Assembly (NCBI GenBank): GCA_963753055.1 | Contig: CAVWAP010000001.1 | Span: 682,001 to 746,000, forward strand | Source of the DNA: JAUWGC01 sp963753055 | GTDB taxonomy: Bacteria > Bacteroidota > Bacteroidia > Bacteroidales > B18-G4 | DNA: 64,000 bases | Reading direction: 5' to 3' | The notes under the pieces: generated by a model | Seen by the model: the letters and a program-made list of their open reading frames with translations, nothing else | The model's database searches: none | What the model was told of the DNA's origin: nothing | Translations under genes and position numbers: made by a program | Part shown: positions 35,161 through 44,445 of the stretch, in pieces | How the letters are laid out: each line of letters begins with the position of its first letter | Position numbering within the stretch: the first letter of the stretch is position 1

Positions 35161-35724
35161 TTAGTTTACACGCTCAGAATATTCACCAGTCCTTGTGTCT
35201 ACTTTAACTTTATCGCCAATATTTATAAAAAGGGGTACTTTAACAATTGCTCCGGTTTCTACAGTAGCTTCTTTCAATGCATTGGTGGCTGTATTGCCTT
35301 TTTCGCCCGGCTCTGTATAAGTAATTTCAAGAATAACATAAGCTGGCATATCACAGGAGATGGCAGTCTCGGTATCAACATGTACCACGATTTCGACTTC
35401 ATGGCCTTCTTTTAATAATCCAGGTGCAGGGATAAGGTCCTTGTCAATGAAAGTCTGCTCATACGTTTCATTATTCATGAAATGGTATGCTTCTCCGTCG
35501 TTGTAAAGGTACTGGTAAGGTCTTCTTTCAATACGCTGAACATTCACTTTGACGCCTGCATTAAATGTGTTAGGAAGAACCTTTCCGGTTTTAAGGTTTT
35601 TTAATTTGGTCCTTACAAAGGCTGCTCCTTTACCTGGCTTGACATGCTGGAACTCAATAATGGAATACAAATCTCCATTAAATTCAATAACCAGTCCATT
35701 TCTAAAATCCGCAGTAGTTGCCAT
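35161..35724 (-). CDS. efp: Elongation factor P
   Basis: 187 residues and three beta-barrel domains. The tip loop reads HVKPGKGAAFVRTKLKNLKTGKV, with K32 at the position that is lysylated or otherwise modified in other bacteria. The C-terminal KVDTRTGEYSERVN is the usual EF-P end. It relieves ribosome stalling at polyproline stretches. It sits between lpxA and the second lpxD-like gene, 15 bases after lpxA. No modification enzyme is encoded in this window. Confidence 0.97.
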   Translation of the reverse strand: MATTADFRNGLVIEFNGDLYSIIEFQHVKPGKGAAFVRTKLKNLKTGKVLPNTFNAGVKVNVQRIERRPYQYLYNDGEAYHFMNNETYEQTFIDKDLIPAPGLLKEGHEVEIVVHVDTETAISCDMPAYVILEITYTEPGEKGNTATNALKEATVETGAIVKVPLFINIGDKVKVDTRTGEYSERVN

Positions 35725-35739
35725 CTTGTCTTAATATTT

Positions 35740-36537
35740 TTACATTTCTGATTTTGGAAGCTTAGTATATCCTTTCATGATACCACGTGTTGATTTTGAT
35801 ATGAAGGACAAAATCTCATCCCGCTCAGAAGTAGCAGGGATCTCAGCTTCGATGTAGTTAACTGCCTGTGTAACATTGTAGTTCTTGAGGTAGATGTAGC
35901 GGTAAATATCCTGAATTTGATTGATCTGTTCATTGCTAAAACCTCTTCTCCTCAGTCCAATAGAGTTGACACCCACATATGACAAAGGTTCGCGGGCTGC
36001 CTTGGCGAATGGGGGGACATCTTTTCTAACCAGGCCACCACCTGAAATAAAGGCATGTGTTCCAATCTTAGCAAACTGGTGCACAGCAGCCATTCCGCCT
36101 ACAATAGCCCAGTCATCGATAGTGATATGACCGGCAAGTGTCGCTGCGTTGGCAAGGATTACGTTATCGCCGATGATGCAATCGTGGGCCACGTGGCAAT
36201 AGGCCATCAGGAGACAGTTACTGCCAACAACTGTTTCCATATTTGCTTTGGTACCCCTGTTGATGGTTGCAAATTCGCGGATAGTAGTATTATTCCCGAT
36301 CTTTACCAGCGTTTCCTCTCCGTCATATTTAAGGTCCTGTGGTATAGCACCTATGACAGCACCCGGGAAAACCCTACAGTTCTTGCCAATCCTGGCACCT
36401 TCCATTATCGTGACATTGGATCCAATCCATGTCCCTTCTTCAATAACAACGTTCTTTTCGATGTTAACGAATGGCTCAATAACAACATTATTGGCGACTT
36501 TAGCCTGGGGGTGTACGTATGCAAGAGGTTGGTTCAT
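35740..36537 (-). CDS. lpxA: UDP-N-acetylglucosamine acyltransferase (LpxA)
   Basis: 265 residues and a left-handed beta helix. The block AYCHVAHDCIIGDNVILANAATLAGH holds the catalytic His of LpxA; AAVHQFAKIGTHAFISGGGLVRKDVPPFAKAAREP and the C-terminal helical domain (GLRRRGFSNEQINQIQDIYRYIY) are typical. It transfers a 3-hydroxyacyl group from ACP to the 3-hydroxyl of UDP-GlcNAc, the first step of lipid A synthesis. It lies 17 bases downstream of the lpxC-fabZ fusion. Confidence 0.96.
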   Translation of the reverse strand: MNQPLAYVHPQAKVANNVVIEPFVNIEKNVVIEEGTWIGSNVTIMEGARIGKNCRVFPGAVIGAIPQDLKYDGEETLVKIGNNTTIREFATINRGTKANMETVVGSNCLLMAYCHVAHDCIIGDNVILANAATLAGHITIDDWAIVGGMAAVHQFAKIGTHAFISGGGLVRKDVPPFAKAAREPLSYVGVNSIGLRRRGFSNEQINQIQDIYRYIYLKNYNVTQAVNYIEAEIPATSERDEILSFISKSTRGIMKGYTKLPKSEM

Positions 36538-36554
36538 ATTATCTTAGTTGGTTA

Positions 36555-37952
36555 TTATTGAGTCTTCTTAACAAGGGATGCCATCATTTTTCCTTCCATT
36601 ACAATCTTGTCACCAACATAAGCTGTTCCTTTCATATGGCAGATTCCACGACGAATTGGCTCAATCAGTTCATTTACAAATACAATTGTATCACCTGGCA
36701 CCACTTTTTGCCTGAATTTGACATTCTCTATCTTTAAAAAGAGTGTGATATAATCGTTGGGGTTGGGGACAGATCCTAATGCCAGAATACCCCCTGTCTG
36801 GGCCATCGCTTCAATAATCAAGACGCCTGGCATAACAGGTTCATCAGGGAAATGGCCCACAAAGTGGCTTTCGGTCATGGTCACATTCTTTACCCCAACA
36901 ACATGATTGTCGCTTATCTCTAAAATCTTATCAACAAACAAGAAAGGATGTCGGTGGGGTAAAATATTTTTAATCTGATTGATATCGTACACCGGTTCCT
37001 TGTTTAGGTCAAAAGGGGGAACTGTGTTGATTTTTGCTTGTTTATTCATGTGTTTTTTGATGAGTTTAGCAAATTCCACATTTGAGTGATGTCCTGGTCT
37101 TTTAGCAATAATATTGGCTTTTATTGGCTTGCCTAGCAGTGCAAGGTCACCGATAACATCCAATAATTTATGCCTCGCCGGTTCATTCTGATAATGTAAT
37201 TCCAGGTTGTTCAGAATACCTTCCTGTAAGACTTTAACTTTTGGTTTATTGAATAAATCTGCCAGGCGGTCAAGTTCTTTCTGTGTGATCGCCCTGTTGA
37301 CAAATACTATTGCATTACTAAGATCTCCTCCCTTGATCAGGTTATTGTTCAGCAGGTATTCGAGTTCATGTAAAAAGACGAAGGTCCGGCTGAGTGAAAT
37401 ATTATCTTTAAAATCTTTAATGCTGTTAATCTCAGCGCTTTGAGCCCCCAGTACTTTTGTTTCGAAATTGATCGTGACGGAAAGCTTATAATCTTCATGA
37501 GGTGTAGCGATCAGTTCAGTTTTTCGTTCTGCGTCTTCATAGATAATATCAGAAGAGATCTCAATATATTGTTTTATTGCATCTTGCTCGAAAATTCCAG
37601 CCTTTTCCAGGGCTTCCACAAAATACCTGGAGCTGCCATCCATAATAGGAGTCTCAATCTGGTTAACCTCCATAAGCAGGTTATCGATTCCCATACCTAT
37701 AACAGCTGCAAGCACATGCTCAGTGGTTGCGACAGCAGCGCCGTTATTAATCAGTGTTGTTCCACGTGTTGTTTCCTGTACATTATCAACATCGACATCA
37801 ATCACCGGCTTACCTGGCAGGTCGGTTCTAACAAATTTCAAACCATGATTTTTTGGTGCAGGTTTGAATGTTAAGGTTACCTCGTGTCCTGTGTGCAAGC
37901 CTAGGCCCTTAACAGATATCTCGGTGCTTATAGTCTTTTGTTTTTCAGGCAT
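36555..37952 (-). CDS. lpxC/fabZ: LpxC-FabZ fusion: UDP-3-O-acyl-N-acetylglucosamine deacetylase / 3-hydroxyacyl-ACP dehydratase
   Basis: 465 residues with two enzymes in one chain. Residues 1-~300 are LpxC: TTEHVLAAVIGMGIDNLLMEV and HKLLDVIGDLALLG contain the zinc ligands (His, His, Asp). A short linker (KINTVPPFDLNKEPVYDI) leads to FabZ (residues ~320-465): ILPHRHPFLFVDKILE and GHFPDEPVMPGVLIIEAMAQTGG hold the catalytic His and Glu. LpxC makes the committed deacetylation in lipid A synthesis and FabZ dehydrates 3-hydroxyacyl-ACP, so the fusion joins competition for the same acyl pool. The fusion is common in Bacteroidota. Confidence 0.97.
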   Translation of the reverse strand: MPEKQKTISTEISVKGLGLHTGHEVTLTFKPAPKNHGLKFVRTDLPGKPVIDVDVDNVQETTRGTTLINNGAAVATTEHVLAAVIGMGIDNLLMEVNQIETPIMDGSSRYFVEALEKAGIFEQDAIKQYIEISSDIIYEDAERKTELIATPHEDYKLSVTINFETKVLGAQSAEINSIKDFKDNISLSRTFVFLHELEYLLNNNLIKGGDLSNAIVFVNRAITQKELDRLADLFNKPKVKVLQEGILNNLELHYQNEPARHKLLDVIGDLALLGKPIKANIIAKRPGHHSNVEFAKLIKKHMNKQAKINTVPPFDLNKEPVYDINQIKNILPHRHPFLFVDKILEISDNHVVGVKNVTMTESHFVGHFPDEPVMPGVLIIEAMAQTGGILALGSVPNPNDYITLFLKIENVKFRQKVVPGDTIVFVNELIEPIRRGICHMKGTAYVGDKIVMEGKMMASLVKKTQ

Positions 37953-37986
37953 GTTAGCAGGGCAATAAGTTTTGAAAATTGATGCG

Positions 37987-38016
37987 CAAAGGTAATAAAT
38001 TTTGGAATAAGGCCAA
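37987..38016 (-). promoter_or_regulatory. Promoter upstream of lpxC-fabZ
   Basis: On the minus strand TTG (38016-38014), 19 bases of spacer, then TACCTTTG (37994-37987) match the TTG-N19-TAnnTTTG consensus. The start of lpxC-fabZ follows 34 bases later. It suggests lpxC/fabZ-lpxA-efp-lpxD2 can be transcribed apart from lpxD. Confidence 0.6.
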
Positions 38017-38044
38017 CAGGGTGAGTGGATTTCGGGCTAAAATA

Positions 38045-39067
38045 TTATTCTCCCTTTTCTTTTTCCAGCTTGTCGATACGTTCAACGATCTTGTCCAGGT
38101 TCCTGAAGTGTATGTATGCTTTCCTGTATCTCTTCACATCAAATGCAGGGGAGCCTAATACGATGGAGCCTTCTTTGAAATTGTTGGAGATCCCGGCCTG
38201 GGCACCAATGGTAACATTATCAGCGATTTTGAGATGCCCTATCAATCCAGCCTGTCCGGCGATGATACAGTTCTTTCCTATTTTTGTAGATCCGGAAATG
38301 CCAGCCTGGGCAGCAATAACGGTATGTTCGCCAATCTCAACATTATGAGCGATCATTACGAGGTTGTCAAGTTTAACCCCTTTCCGGATTATTGTTGATC
38401 CAACTGTAGCGCGGTCAATTGTTGTGTTCGAGCCAATCTCAACATCATCTTCGATGACTACATTGCCAATCTGGGCGATCTTCTTGTAGTTATTATCTTC
38501 CTGTGGTGCGAAGCCAAATCCATCGGATCCAATAACCACTCCGGAATGGAAGATACAAGCTTGGCCGATTACACTGCCATCATAGATACTGACGCCGGAA
38601 TAGATCAGTGTATTATCCCCAATGCTTACATTGTCTGCAATTGAAGTATTAGGATAGATCTTCACTCCATCGCCGATAATTACATTTTCGCCCACAAACA
38701 CAAAAGGTCCGATATAAGTATCTTTTCCAATACTTGCGGATTCAGCTATAAAAGCTTGTTCCGAGATGCCGGTCCTCTGGTGTTTAACCTGGTTATATGC
38801 CTCAAGCACTTTTGCGAAGGCGGAGTAAGCATCTTCAACGCGTATTAATGTACAATTGACAGATTGTTCAGGAACGAAATCATTATTTACGATCACGGCA
38901 GATGCCTCCGTTGTATATATATACTGCCTATACTTTGGATTAGCCAGAAAAGACAATGATCCCGGTACTCCCTCTTCAATCCTGGTGATTTTATCGATCA
39001 CTACGTCCGGATCACCATCTACTTTTCCTGATAATAGGCCAGCAATGTCTTTTGCGGTAAATTTCAT
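38045..39067 (-). CDS. lpxD: UDP-3-O-(3-hydroxyacyl)glucosamine N-acyltransferase (LpxD)
   Basis: 340 residues. The N-terminal domain (MKFTAKDIAGLLSGKVDGDPDVVIDKI, SLSFLANPKYRQYIYTTEASAVIV) precedes hexapeptide repeats and the catalytic block LDNLVMIAHNVEIGEHTVIAAQAGISGSTKIGKNC, with the His of LpxD. The C-terminal helix (FRNLDKIVERIDKLEKEKG) is of the usual size. It adds the N-linked 3-hydroxyacyl chain in lipid A synthesis. It is upstream of lpxC/fabZ on the same strand. Confidence 0.95.
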   Translation of the reverse strand: MKFTAKDIAGLLSGKVDGDPDVVIDKITRIEEGVPGSLSFLANPKYRQYIYTTEASAVIVNNDFVPEQSVNCTLIRVEDAYSAFAKVLEAYNQVKHQRTGISEQAFIAESASIGKDTYIGPFVFVGENVIIGDGVKIYPNTSIADNVSIGDNTLIYSGVSIYDGSVIGQACIFHSGVVIGSDGFGFAPQEDNNYKKIAQIGNVVIEDDVEIGSNTTIDRATVGSTIIRKGVKLDNLVMIAHNVEIGEHTVIAAQAGISGSTKIGKNCIIAGQAGLIGHLKIADNVTIGAQAGISNNFKEGSIVLGSPAFDVKRYRKAYIHFRNLDKIVERIDKLEKEKGE

Positions 39068-39114
39068 GGATTGTTGAATGGTTATTGAATACGAAAATAG
39101 CTAATTTTTAGCAA

Positions 39115-40413
39115 TTAAAGGTTTTTGGGATAGCACAGGAAGTACTTTACCACATGCTTGTGCAGCACAGCAATATTAAGTTGGTCGGATACCTCAGCCA
39201 GGTCAACCATTTCGCCACTCTTATAAATGATATTGATCTTATCACTCCGGGGGTGATACGCGTAGTTAGCAGTGGAATCTTCAACAATGAAATATGCTGC
39301 CTCATCATCAGTTACCTGTCTTGATTTTTTAACATCTTCACGAATCTTTTGCACATAGGTCTCGTCGAAAGGCTTATTCTGCATCTCGATACGGAAAAGG
39401 TGGCGGTTTACCAAATTGGCGCACAAGGTGTTAAGCACCGGGTCTCTATGCTTGGCCCAAACCTTAATAGAGGTGAAAATGTCGAAATCATCGAGGTTTG
39501 AGAACACTTCGAGCAATTCCGGATTATTTTCAAGGTCATCCTGAACTACCTTGTTGTTCAGAAAATATGAAAGTGCCGGTGTGGCGAACAGTTCTTCACC
39601 GTTACGTACAAGGTACTTAGCCCTTGACAGGATCTGCATCAGCATGCTTTCGGCGGCGATGACGGTTTTATGCAGGTATACCTGCCAGTACATCAGGCGC
39701 CGTGCCACGATATATTTCTCAATGGAATAGATTCCTTTTTCCTCCACTGCGACCTTATCATCCTTGACTGTAAGCATCTTGATGATCCTTTCGGTATTTA
39801 TCACGCCTTCGGAGACACCCGTAAAGAAGCTATCTCGTTTCAGGTAATCCATCCTGTCGACATCAAGCTGGCTGGATACCAGCTGATGGAAGAATTTCCG
39901 GTGGTATGCATTTTCGAAGATCGATATGGCCATGTTCAGCTGGTCGTGGAATTGCTGATTGAGGCGGCCCATATAGATACGTGAGACGGACTCATGGTTT
40001 ATGCCGTCGAGGATAGAGTGTTCCAGGGCATGTGAGTAAGGGCCATGACCTATATCGTGCAGCAGTATTGCCAGCGACGCCCCACGGGCTTCTTCATCAC
40101 TGATATCATGATTCTTGAGACGTAGCCCAACAATGACCTGGTTCATCAAATACATGGCACCAAGAGAATGATGGAAGCGAGTATGTAGTGCCCCGGGATA
40201 TACAAGGTGAGTTAAGCCTAACTGCTTTATCCGTCTCAGACGCTGAAAATACGGATGCTCAAGCACATCAAAGATGAGTTCATTTTCGATCGGGATAAAC
40301 CCATATACTGGGTCATTGAATATTTTTCTCTTATTAAAGGAAGAAGCGCGCACGTATTTGCTTAATTTTGTATTAATGTTGCTGTTTGAACAATAATTCC
40401 TGAAAATTCTCAT
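39115..40413 (-). CDS. HD-domain phosphohydrolase, dNTPase-like
   Basis: About 432 residues from the ATG at 40411-40413. The family usually begins at KIFNDPVYGFI, so a GTG at 40351-40353 (412 residues) is an equally good or better start; the frame stays open to 40464. The HD metal-site residues are in HTRFHHSLGA and LLHDIGHGPYSHALEH; LDVDRMDYLKRDSFFTG is a third conserved block. These proteins resemble dGTP triphosphohydrolases and SAMHD1-like enzymes, but the bacterial substrate is not certain. It diverges from porX. Confidence 0.88.
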   Translation of the reverse strand: MRIFRNYCSNSNINTKLSKYVRASSFNKRKIFNDPVYGFIPIENELIFDVLEHPYFQRLRRIKQLGLTHLVYPGALHTRFHHSLGAMYLMNQVIVGLRLKNHDISDEEARGASLAILLHDIGHGPYSHALEHSILDGINHESVSRIYMGRLNQQFHDQLNMAISIFENAYHRKFFHQLVSSQLDVDRMDYLKRDSFFTGVSEGVINTERIIKMLTVKDDKVAVEEKGIYSIEKYIVARRLMYWQVYLHKTVIAAESMLMQILSRAKYLVRNGEELFATPALSYFLNNKVVQDDLENNPELLEVFSNLDDFDIFTSIKVWAKHRDPVLNTLCANLVNRHLFRIEMQNKPFDETYVQKIREDVKKSRQVTDDEAAYFIVEDSTANYAYHPRSDKINIIYKSGEMVDLAEVSDQLNIAVLHKHVVKYFLCYPKNL

Positions 40414-40485
40414 TTCAATTATACAACTTTTTTTCAGGATGACAATAGACATCTTGCCAACCACCAGTTAATAACGAACCTGCAT

Positions 40486-42040
40486 ATGGATAAGATTAAG
40501 ATTCTTTGGGTTGATGATGAGATCGATCTGCTAAGGCCCCATATTATATTTTTGGAACAAAAGGGATATGAGGTGCTGACTTCCAACAATGGTGATGATG
40601 CCATAGAAATGATCAGGGAGAATCCCTATGATATCATCTTCCTGGATGAGCAGATGCCCGGCATTTCAGGTATTGAGACGCTTGAAGGGATCAAGAATCT
40701 TTACCCTAACCTTCCAGTTGTAATGATCACAAAAAGTGAAGAAGAAGCTATTATGGAAGATGCCATTGGCTCCAACATCGCTGATTATCTCATAAAACCA
40801 GTTAACCCTAACCAGATCCTACTCTGCCTGAAGAAAAATCTTGAAAATAAAAAGTTGATGGGGGAAAAGGCCACCTTTACCTACCAGCAGGAATTCAGGA
40901 ATATAGGCATGGAGATATCAGGCAAGCTTAATTATGAGGAATGGGTTGATATTTATAAAAAACTGACCAGGTGGGAAGTGGAATTGGAAAAATCTGAAGA
41001 TGAGAGCATCAAAGAAGTACTGAATATGCAGAAAGAGGAGGCCAACCAGATCTTTGCGAAGTTTTTGGAAAATAACTACAAGGAATGGGTCTCAGGGGAA
41101 ATGACAAAGCGGCCTGTGATGTCTCCAACCTTGTTTAAGGACAAAATTTTTCCACTAATGGATAAGCAAAAGCCATACTTTGTCCTGTTGATAGATAACC
41201 TGCGCTATGATCAGTGGAAGGCTATACAACCTCTTATTGAAGACTATTACAGAGTGAACCAGGATGAGATTTATTACAGTATCCTGCCAACAACAACCCA
41301 GTATGCACGCAATTCCATTTTTTCAGGATTGATGCCTTATGAGATTGAAAGAAAATATCCAAATTACTGGGTTAATGAGAATGAGGAAGGAGCTAAGAAC
41401 AAATTTGAAGGTGAGCTGCTAGGAGAGCAGCTGAAAAGGTTTGGCAAGAACGTGAAGTATTCATATCATAAAATACTTAACCTGGATAGCGGCAAGAAGC
41501 TTGTTGAGAACCTGGCCAACCTGATGACCTACGACCTCAATGTCATAGTCTATAATTTTGTAGATATGCTTTCGCATGCCAGAACTGAGATGGAGATCAT
41601 CCGGGAGCTTGCTGATGATGAACCGGCATATCGGTCCCTGATGTTGTCATGGTTTGAGCATTCCTCGCTCTTCGATATCATCAAATACCTGGCCGAGAAG
41701 AAAGTACCACTTTCTATAACTACCGATCATGGGTCCATCCGGGTTCAGAACCCGGTTAAAGGTTGTGGGCGACAGGAATACAAACACCAACCTGCGATAC
41801 AAGATTGGAAGAAACCTTAATTACAATCCCAAAGAGGTTCATGAAGTAAAACAACCAAATGAATATTTCCTGCCAAAGACTAATGTCAGCTCAACATACA
41901 TCTTCTGTCGCAATAACGATTTTTTCGCCTATCCAAATAACTATAATTATTTCGCTAAATATTACAAGAATACATTTCAGCACGGCGGTGTATCATTGGA
42001 AGAAGTACTGATTCCCATCATTTCTTTAATACCAAAATAA
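40486..42040 (+). pseudogene. porX: PorX-type T9SS response regulator, disrupted by a +1 frameshift
   Basis: An N-terminal receiver domain (D10, D11, phospho-acceptor D54, T82, K104) is joined to a PglZ domain (FVLLIDNLRYDQWKAI, SILPTTTQYARNSIFSGLMP, ITTDHGS). The first frame runs to a TAA at 41818-41820, with a nonsense tail after NPVK. The expected sequence VVGDRNTNTNLRYK... up to FQHGGVSLEEVLIPIISL continues in the next frame to the TAA at 42038-42040. Dropping one G at 41761-41762 restores a ~517-residue protein, the usual PorX length. PorX, with PorY, regulates T9SS genes. Either a sequencing error or a real loss of the last ~92 residues; I think error is more likely. TsaE follows with a one-base overlap. 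Confidence 0.85.
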
Positions 42041-42474
42041 TGGCAGGGACCAGAGAGATTATCTGTCGAAATATATCCGATCTTAAAGAAGCTGCTGATC
42101 TTTTATTGACAAGCTTCCCGGGGAGCAGTATATTTGCTTTTTATGGTGATATGGGGGTTGGTAAAACAACTTTCATCAAGGTTATTTGCACTGATCTGGG
42201 TGTTGTTGACGATGTAACCAGCCCTACATTTAATATTGTAAATGAGTATATGGGCTCGGATGCACAAAGGGTCTATCATATGGATTTTTATCGGATAAAA
42301 AACATCACCGAGGTGTTGGATATTGGCTACGAAGAGTATTTTTACAGTGGTGATTATTGTTTTATTGAATGGCCGGAGAAGATACAGCACCTGTTACCTG
42401 AAAAGTGTGTGATAGTGAGGATGAAGGAAGATCCGGCCGACCATTCGAGAAGGATTCAAATTCAAGCACAATAA
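42040..42474 (+). CDS. tsaE: tRNA threonylcarbamoyladenosine biosynthesis ATPase TsaE
   Basis: 144 residues. Walker A is GDMGVGKTTFIK; the family block VTSPTFNIVNEYMG and HMDFYRI follow, then CFIEWPEKIQHLLPE. With TsaB and TsaD it makes the t6A modification at position 37 of ANN-reading tRNAs. TsaB and TsaD are not in the window. The ATG shares one base with the porX stop (TAATG), so the pair is translationally coupled. Confidence 0.94.
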   Translation: MAGTREIICRNISDLKEAADLLLTSFPGSSIFAFYGDMGVGKTTFIKVICTDLGVVDDVTSPTFNIVNEYMGSDAQRVYHMDFYRIKNITEVLDIGYEEYFYSGDYCFIEWPEKIQHLLPEKCVIVRMKEDPADHSRRIQIQAQ

Positions 42475-42477
42475 TAT

Positions 42478-43704
42478 ATGAATGCTGATCAAAATAATTA
42501 CCTGAAATTTTCCCATTCGGAAAAGCTCATGCCCCAGGAAGAAGTCCTGGAGAAAAACAGACAAAGCAGTCAGATAACTATTGGAATACCAAAGGAGGTT
42601 ATTGAGGAGGAAAACAGGATTGGCCTGGTCCCTGAAGCGGCAGGGCTACTGGTAGCTAACGGACATAAAGTGCTGCTTGAGACAGGAGCCGGCATGCCTG
42701 CCCACTTCCCTGATCATGAGTATAGTGAAGCCGGCGTACAGATAGTTCAATCTGCCGGAGAGGTCTTTGAGGCTGATTTGATCTTAAAAATTTCCTCTCC
42801 TTCTTTGGAGGAGATAGACAAGATGAAGAATCATCAAACGCTCATTTCTGCCTTAAATGTTATGAGCCAGAACAGGGACTATTTTAAAAAGCTCTCTTAT
42901 AAAAAGATCACCGCTATTGCATATGAATTTATACAGGACAAGACCAGGACTTATCCTGTCAGGAGGTCGATGAGTGAAATTGTGGGAAAAGCATCCATCA
43001 TGATTGCTTCTCAATATATCCGGAATAAGGAATATGGCAGGGGGAGCATGCTTGGTGGGTTTCCCGGGATCACACCATCAGAGATCGTGATCCTTGGGGC
43101 GGGTACTGTTGGAGAGAATGCAGCCAGGACGGCGCTTGGGCTGGGAGCCGTCGTAAAGGTATTTGATCATTCCATTTATCGCCTGAGAAGGCTGCAGGAG
43201 AACCTCAATGCGAGGATTTTTACATCTATAATCCAGCCCAAGGTGCTGAACAAATCACTTCAATCAGCCGATGTTGTGATAGGGGCTATCCATTCTGTTG
43301 ACGGCAAGACACCATGTATAGTTACTGAAGAGACTGTCAGGCAGATGAAAAAAGGTGCTGTTGTGATAGATGTGAGCATCGATCAGGGAGGTTGTTTCGA
43401 GACCAGCCAGGTGACAACACATAAAAATCCGGTCTTTAAAAAGCATAATGTTACTCATTATGGTATTCCAAATATCGCTTCCAGTGTGCCACATACTGCA
43501 TCTTATGCACTGAGCAACTTTTTCGCTCCTGTGCTGCTGAGTATTGGTGAAGAAGGAGGTATTGAAAACCTTCTTAAGATAGATTACGGCCTTTGTAAAG
43601 GAGCATACCTGTACAATGGAATACTTACCAGCAAATACATCAGCGATTTGTTCCAGTTGCCGTTCAAGGATATTGAATTGCTGATTGCTACTTTCAGAGG
43701 ATGA
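42478..43704 (+). CDS. ald: Alanine dehydrogenase
   Basis: 408 residues. After a ~35-residue N-terminal extension, the core begins at IGIPKEVIEEENRIGLVPEAAGLL and has the Rossmann motif VILGAGTVGENAARTALGLGA, with VIDVSIDQGGCFETSQ and GIPNIASSVPHTASYALSNFFAP behind it. It interconverts alanine and pyruvate plus ammonia with NAD. The extension makes it longer than the ~370 residues of the Bacillus enzyme, but this is usual in Bacteroidota. It lies three bases after tsaE. Confidence 0.9.
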   Translation: MNADQNNYLKFSHSEKLMPQEEVLEKNRQSSQITIGIPKEVIEEENRIGLVPEAAGLLVANGHKVLLETGAGMPAHFPDHEYSEAGVQIVQSAGEVFEADLILKISSPSLEEIDKMKNHQTLISALNVMSQNRDYFKKLSYKKITAIAYEFIQDKTRTYPVRRSMSEIVGKASIMIASQYIRNKEYGRGSMLGGFPGITPSEIVILGAGTVGENAARTALGLGAVVKVFDHSIYRLRRLQENLNARIFTSIIQPKVLNKSLQSADVVIGAIHSVDGKTPCIVTEETVRQMKKGAVVIDVSIDQGGCFETSQVTTHKNPVFKKHNVTHYGIPNIASSVPHTASYALSNFFAPVLLSIGEEGGIENLLKIDYGLCKGAYLYNGILTSKYISDLFQLPFKDIELLIATFRG

Positions 43705-43722
43705 TGACAAAACTTTAACTTT

Positions 43723-44442
43723 ATGGATGTAGATATCTTTATACCCTGTTTCATCGACCAGGTTTACCCTGAAACCGGTCTGAATATGGTCAAGGTCCTT
43801 GAAAAGCTCGGGGTAAGGATAAATTATAACGACAAACAAACCTGTTGTGGGCAGATGGCTTTCAACAGTGGTTTTTGGGAGGAGGCACGGGAAATTGGCG
43901 TTAAATTCATGGAAGATTTTGCCGGTGACAACTATATTGTTGGGCCATCTGCCTCCTGTGTTAGCTATATCAGGAATTATTATGAAAAGCTGTTCTACAA
44001 TACTTCTCATCATAATGAGTACAGGAAATTGCAAAAAAGGATTTTTGAGTTTTCCGATTTTCTCGTAAATGTCATGAAAGTAGAAGATATTGGGGCGACA
44101 TTTGAACATACTGTGACCTATCATGATTCATGTGCAGCGCTGAGGGAATATGGTATCAGGCAGGAGCCAAGGGCATTATTGAGGAATGTAAAGGGATTAA
44201 CTTTATTGGAAATGCAGGATACCAACGTTTGCTGCGGCTTTGGAGGCACATTCTCGGTGAAGTTTGAAGCCATAGCTTCTGCCATGGCGGAGCAGAAAGT
44301 ACAAAATGCATTGAAAACTGAAGCCGAGTTTATTGTTTCAACCGACTCATCATGCCTGATGCACCAGGCTGGTTATATTAAGAAGAATAAGCTGGATATT
44401 AAAGTTGCACACCTGGCTGATGTACTTGCGTCAGGCTGGTAG
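43723..44442 (+). CDS. CCG-domain (Fe-S)-binding protein, LutA/LldE-like
   Basis: 239 residues with two cysteine-rich CCG domains: CFIDQVYPETG...KQTCCGQMAFNSG in the first half and YHDSCAALREYG...TNVCCGFGGTFSVKF in the second. In LutA (YkgE) these bind iron-sulphur or heterodisulfide-type clusters as part of the L-lactate-oxidising LutABC complex. Here lutB and lutC are absent, and the next gene is on the other strand. The partner could be encoded elsewhere, or this could be a different electron-transfer protein. It is in the same strand run as ald, with an 18-base spacer. Confidence 0.85.
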   Translation: MDVDIFIPCFIDQVYPETGLNMVKVLEKLGVRINYNDKQTCCGQMAFNSGFWEEAREIGVKFMEDFAGDNYIVGPSASCVSYIRNYYEKLFYNTSHHNEYRKLQKRIFEFSDFLVNVMKVEDIGATFEHTVTYHDSCAALREYGIRQEPRALLRNVKGLTLLEMQDTNVCCGFGGTFSVKFEAIASAMAEQKVQNALKTEAEFIVSTDSSCLMHQAGYIKKNKLDIKVAHLADVLASGW

Positions 44443-44445
44443 GCA

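Noticed and set aside
36055..36561. 168-codon plus-strand frame opposite lpxA
   Set aside because: Antisense shadow of lpxA hexapeptide repeats; no independent support.
41758..41765. Programmed frameshift in porX
   Set aside because: The site AAAGGTTGTG is not a typical slippery heptamer, no stimulating hairpin was seen, and PorX is not known to need frameshifting.
43264..44124. Long 286-codon frame on the minus strand under ald and the LutA-like gene
   Set aside because: It lies wholly antisense to two well-recognised genes, has no recognisable domain, and is an effect of codon use in the opposite frame.
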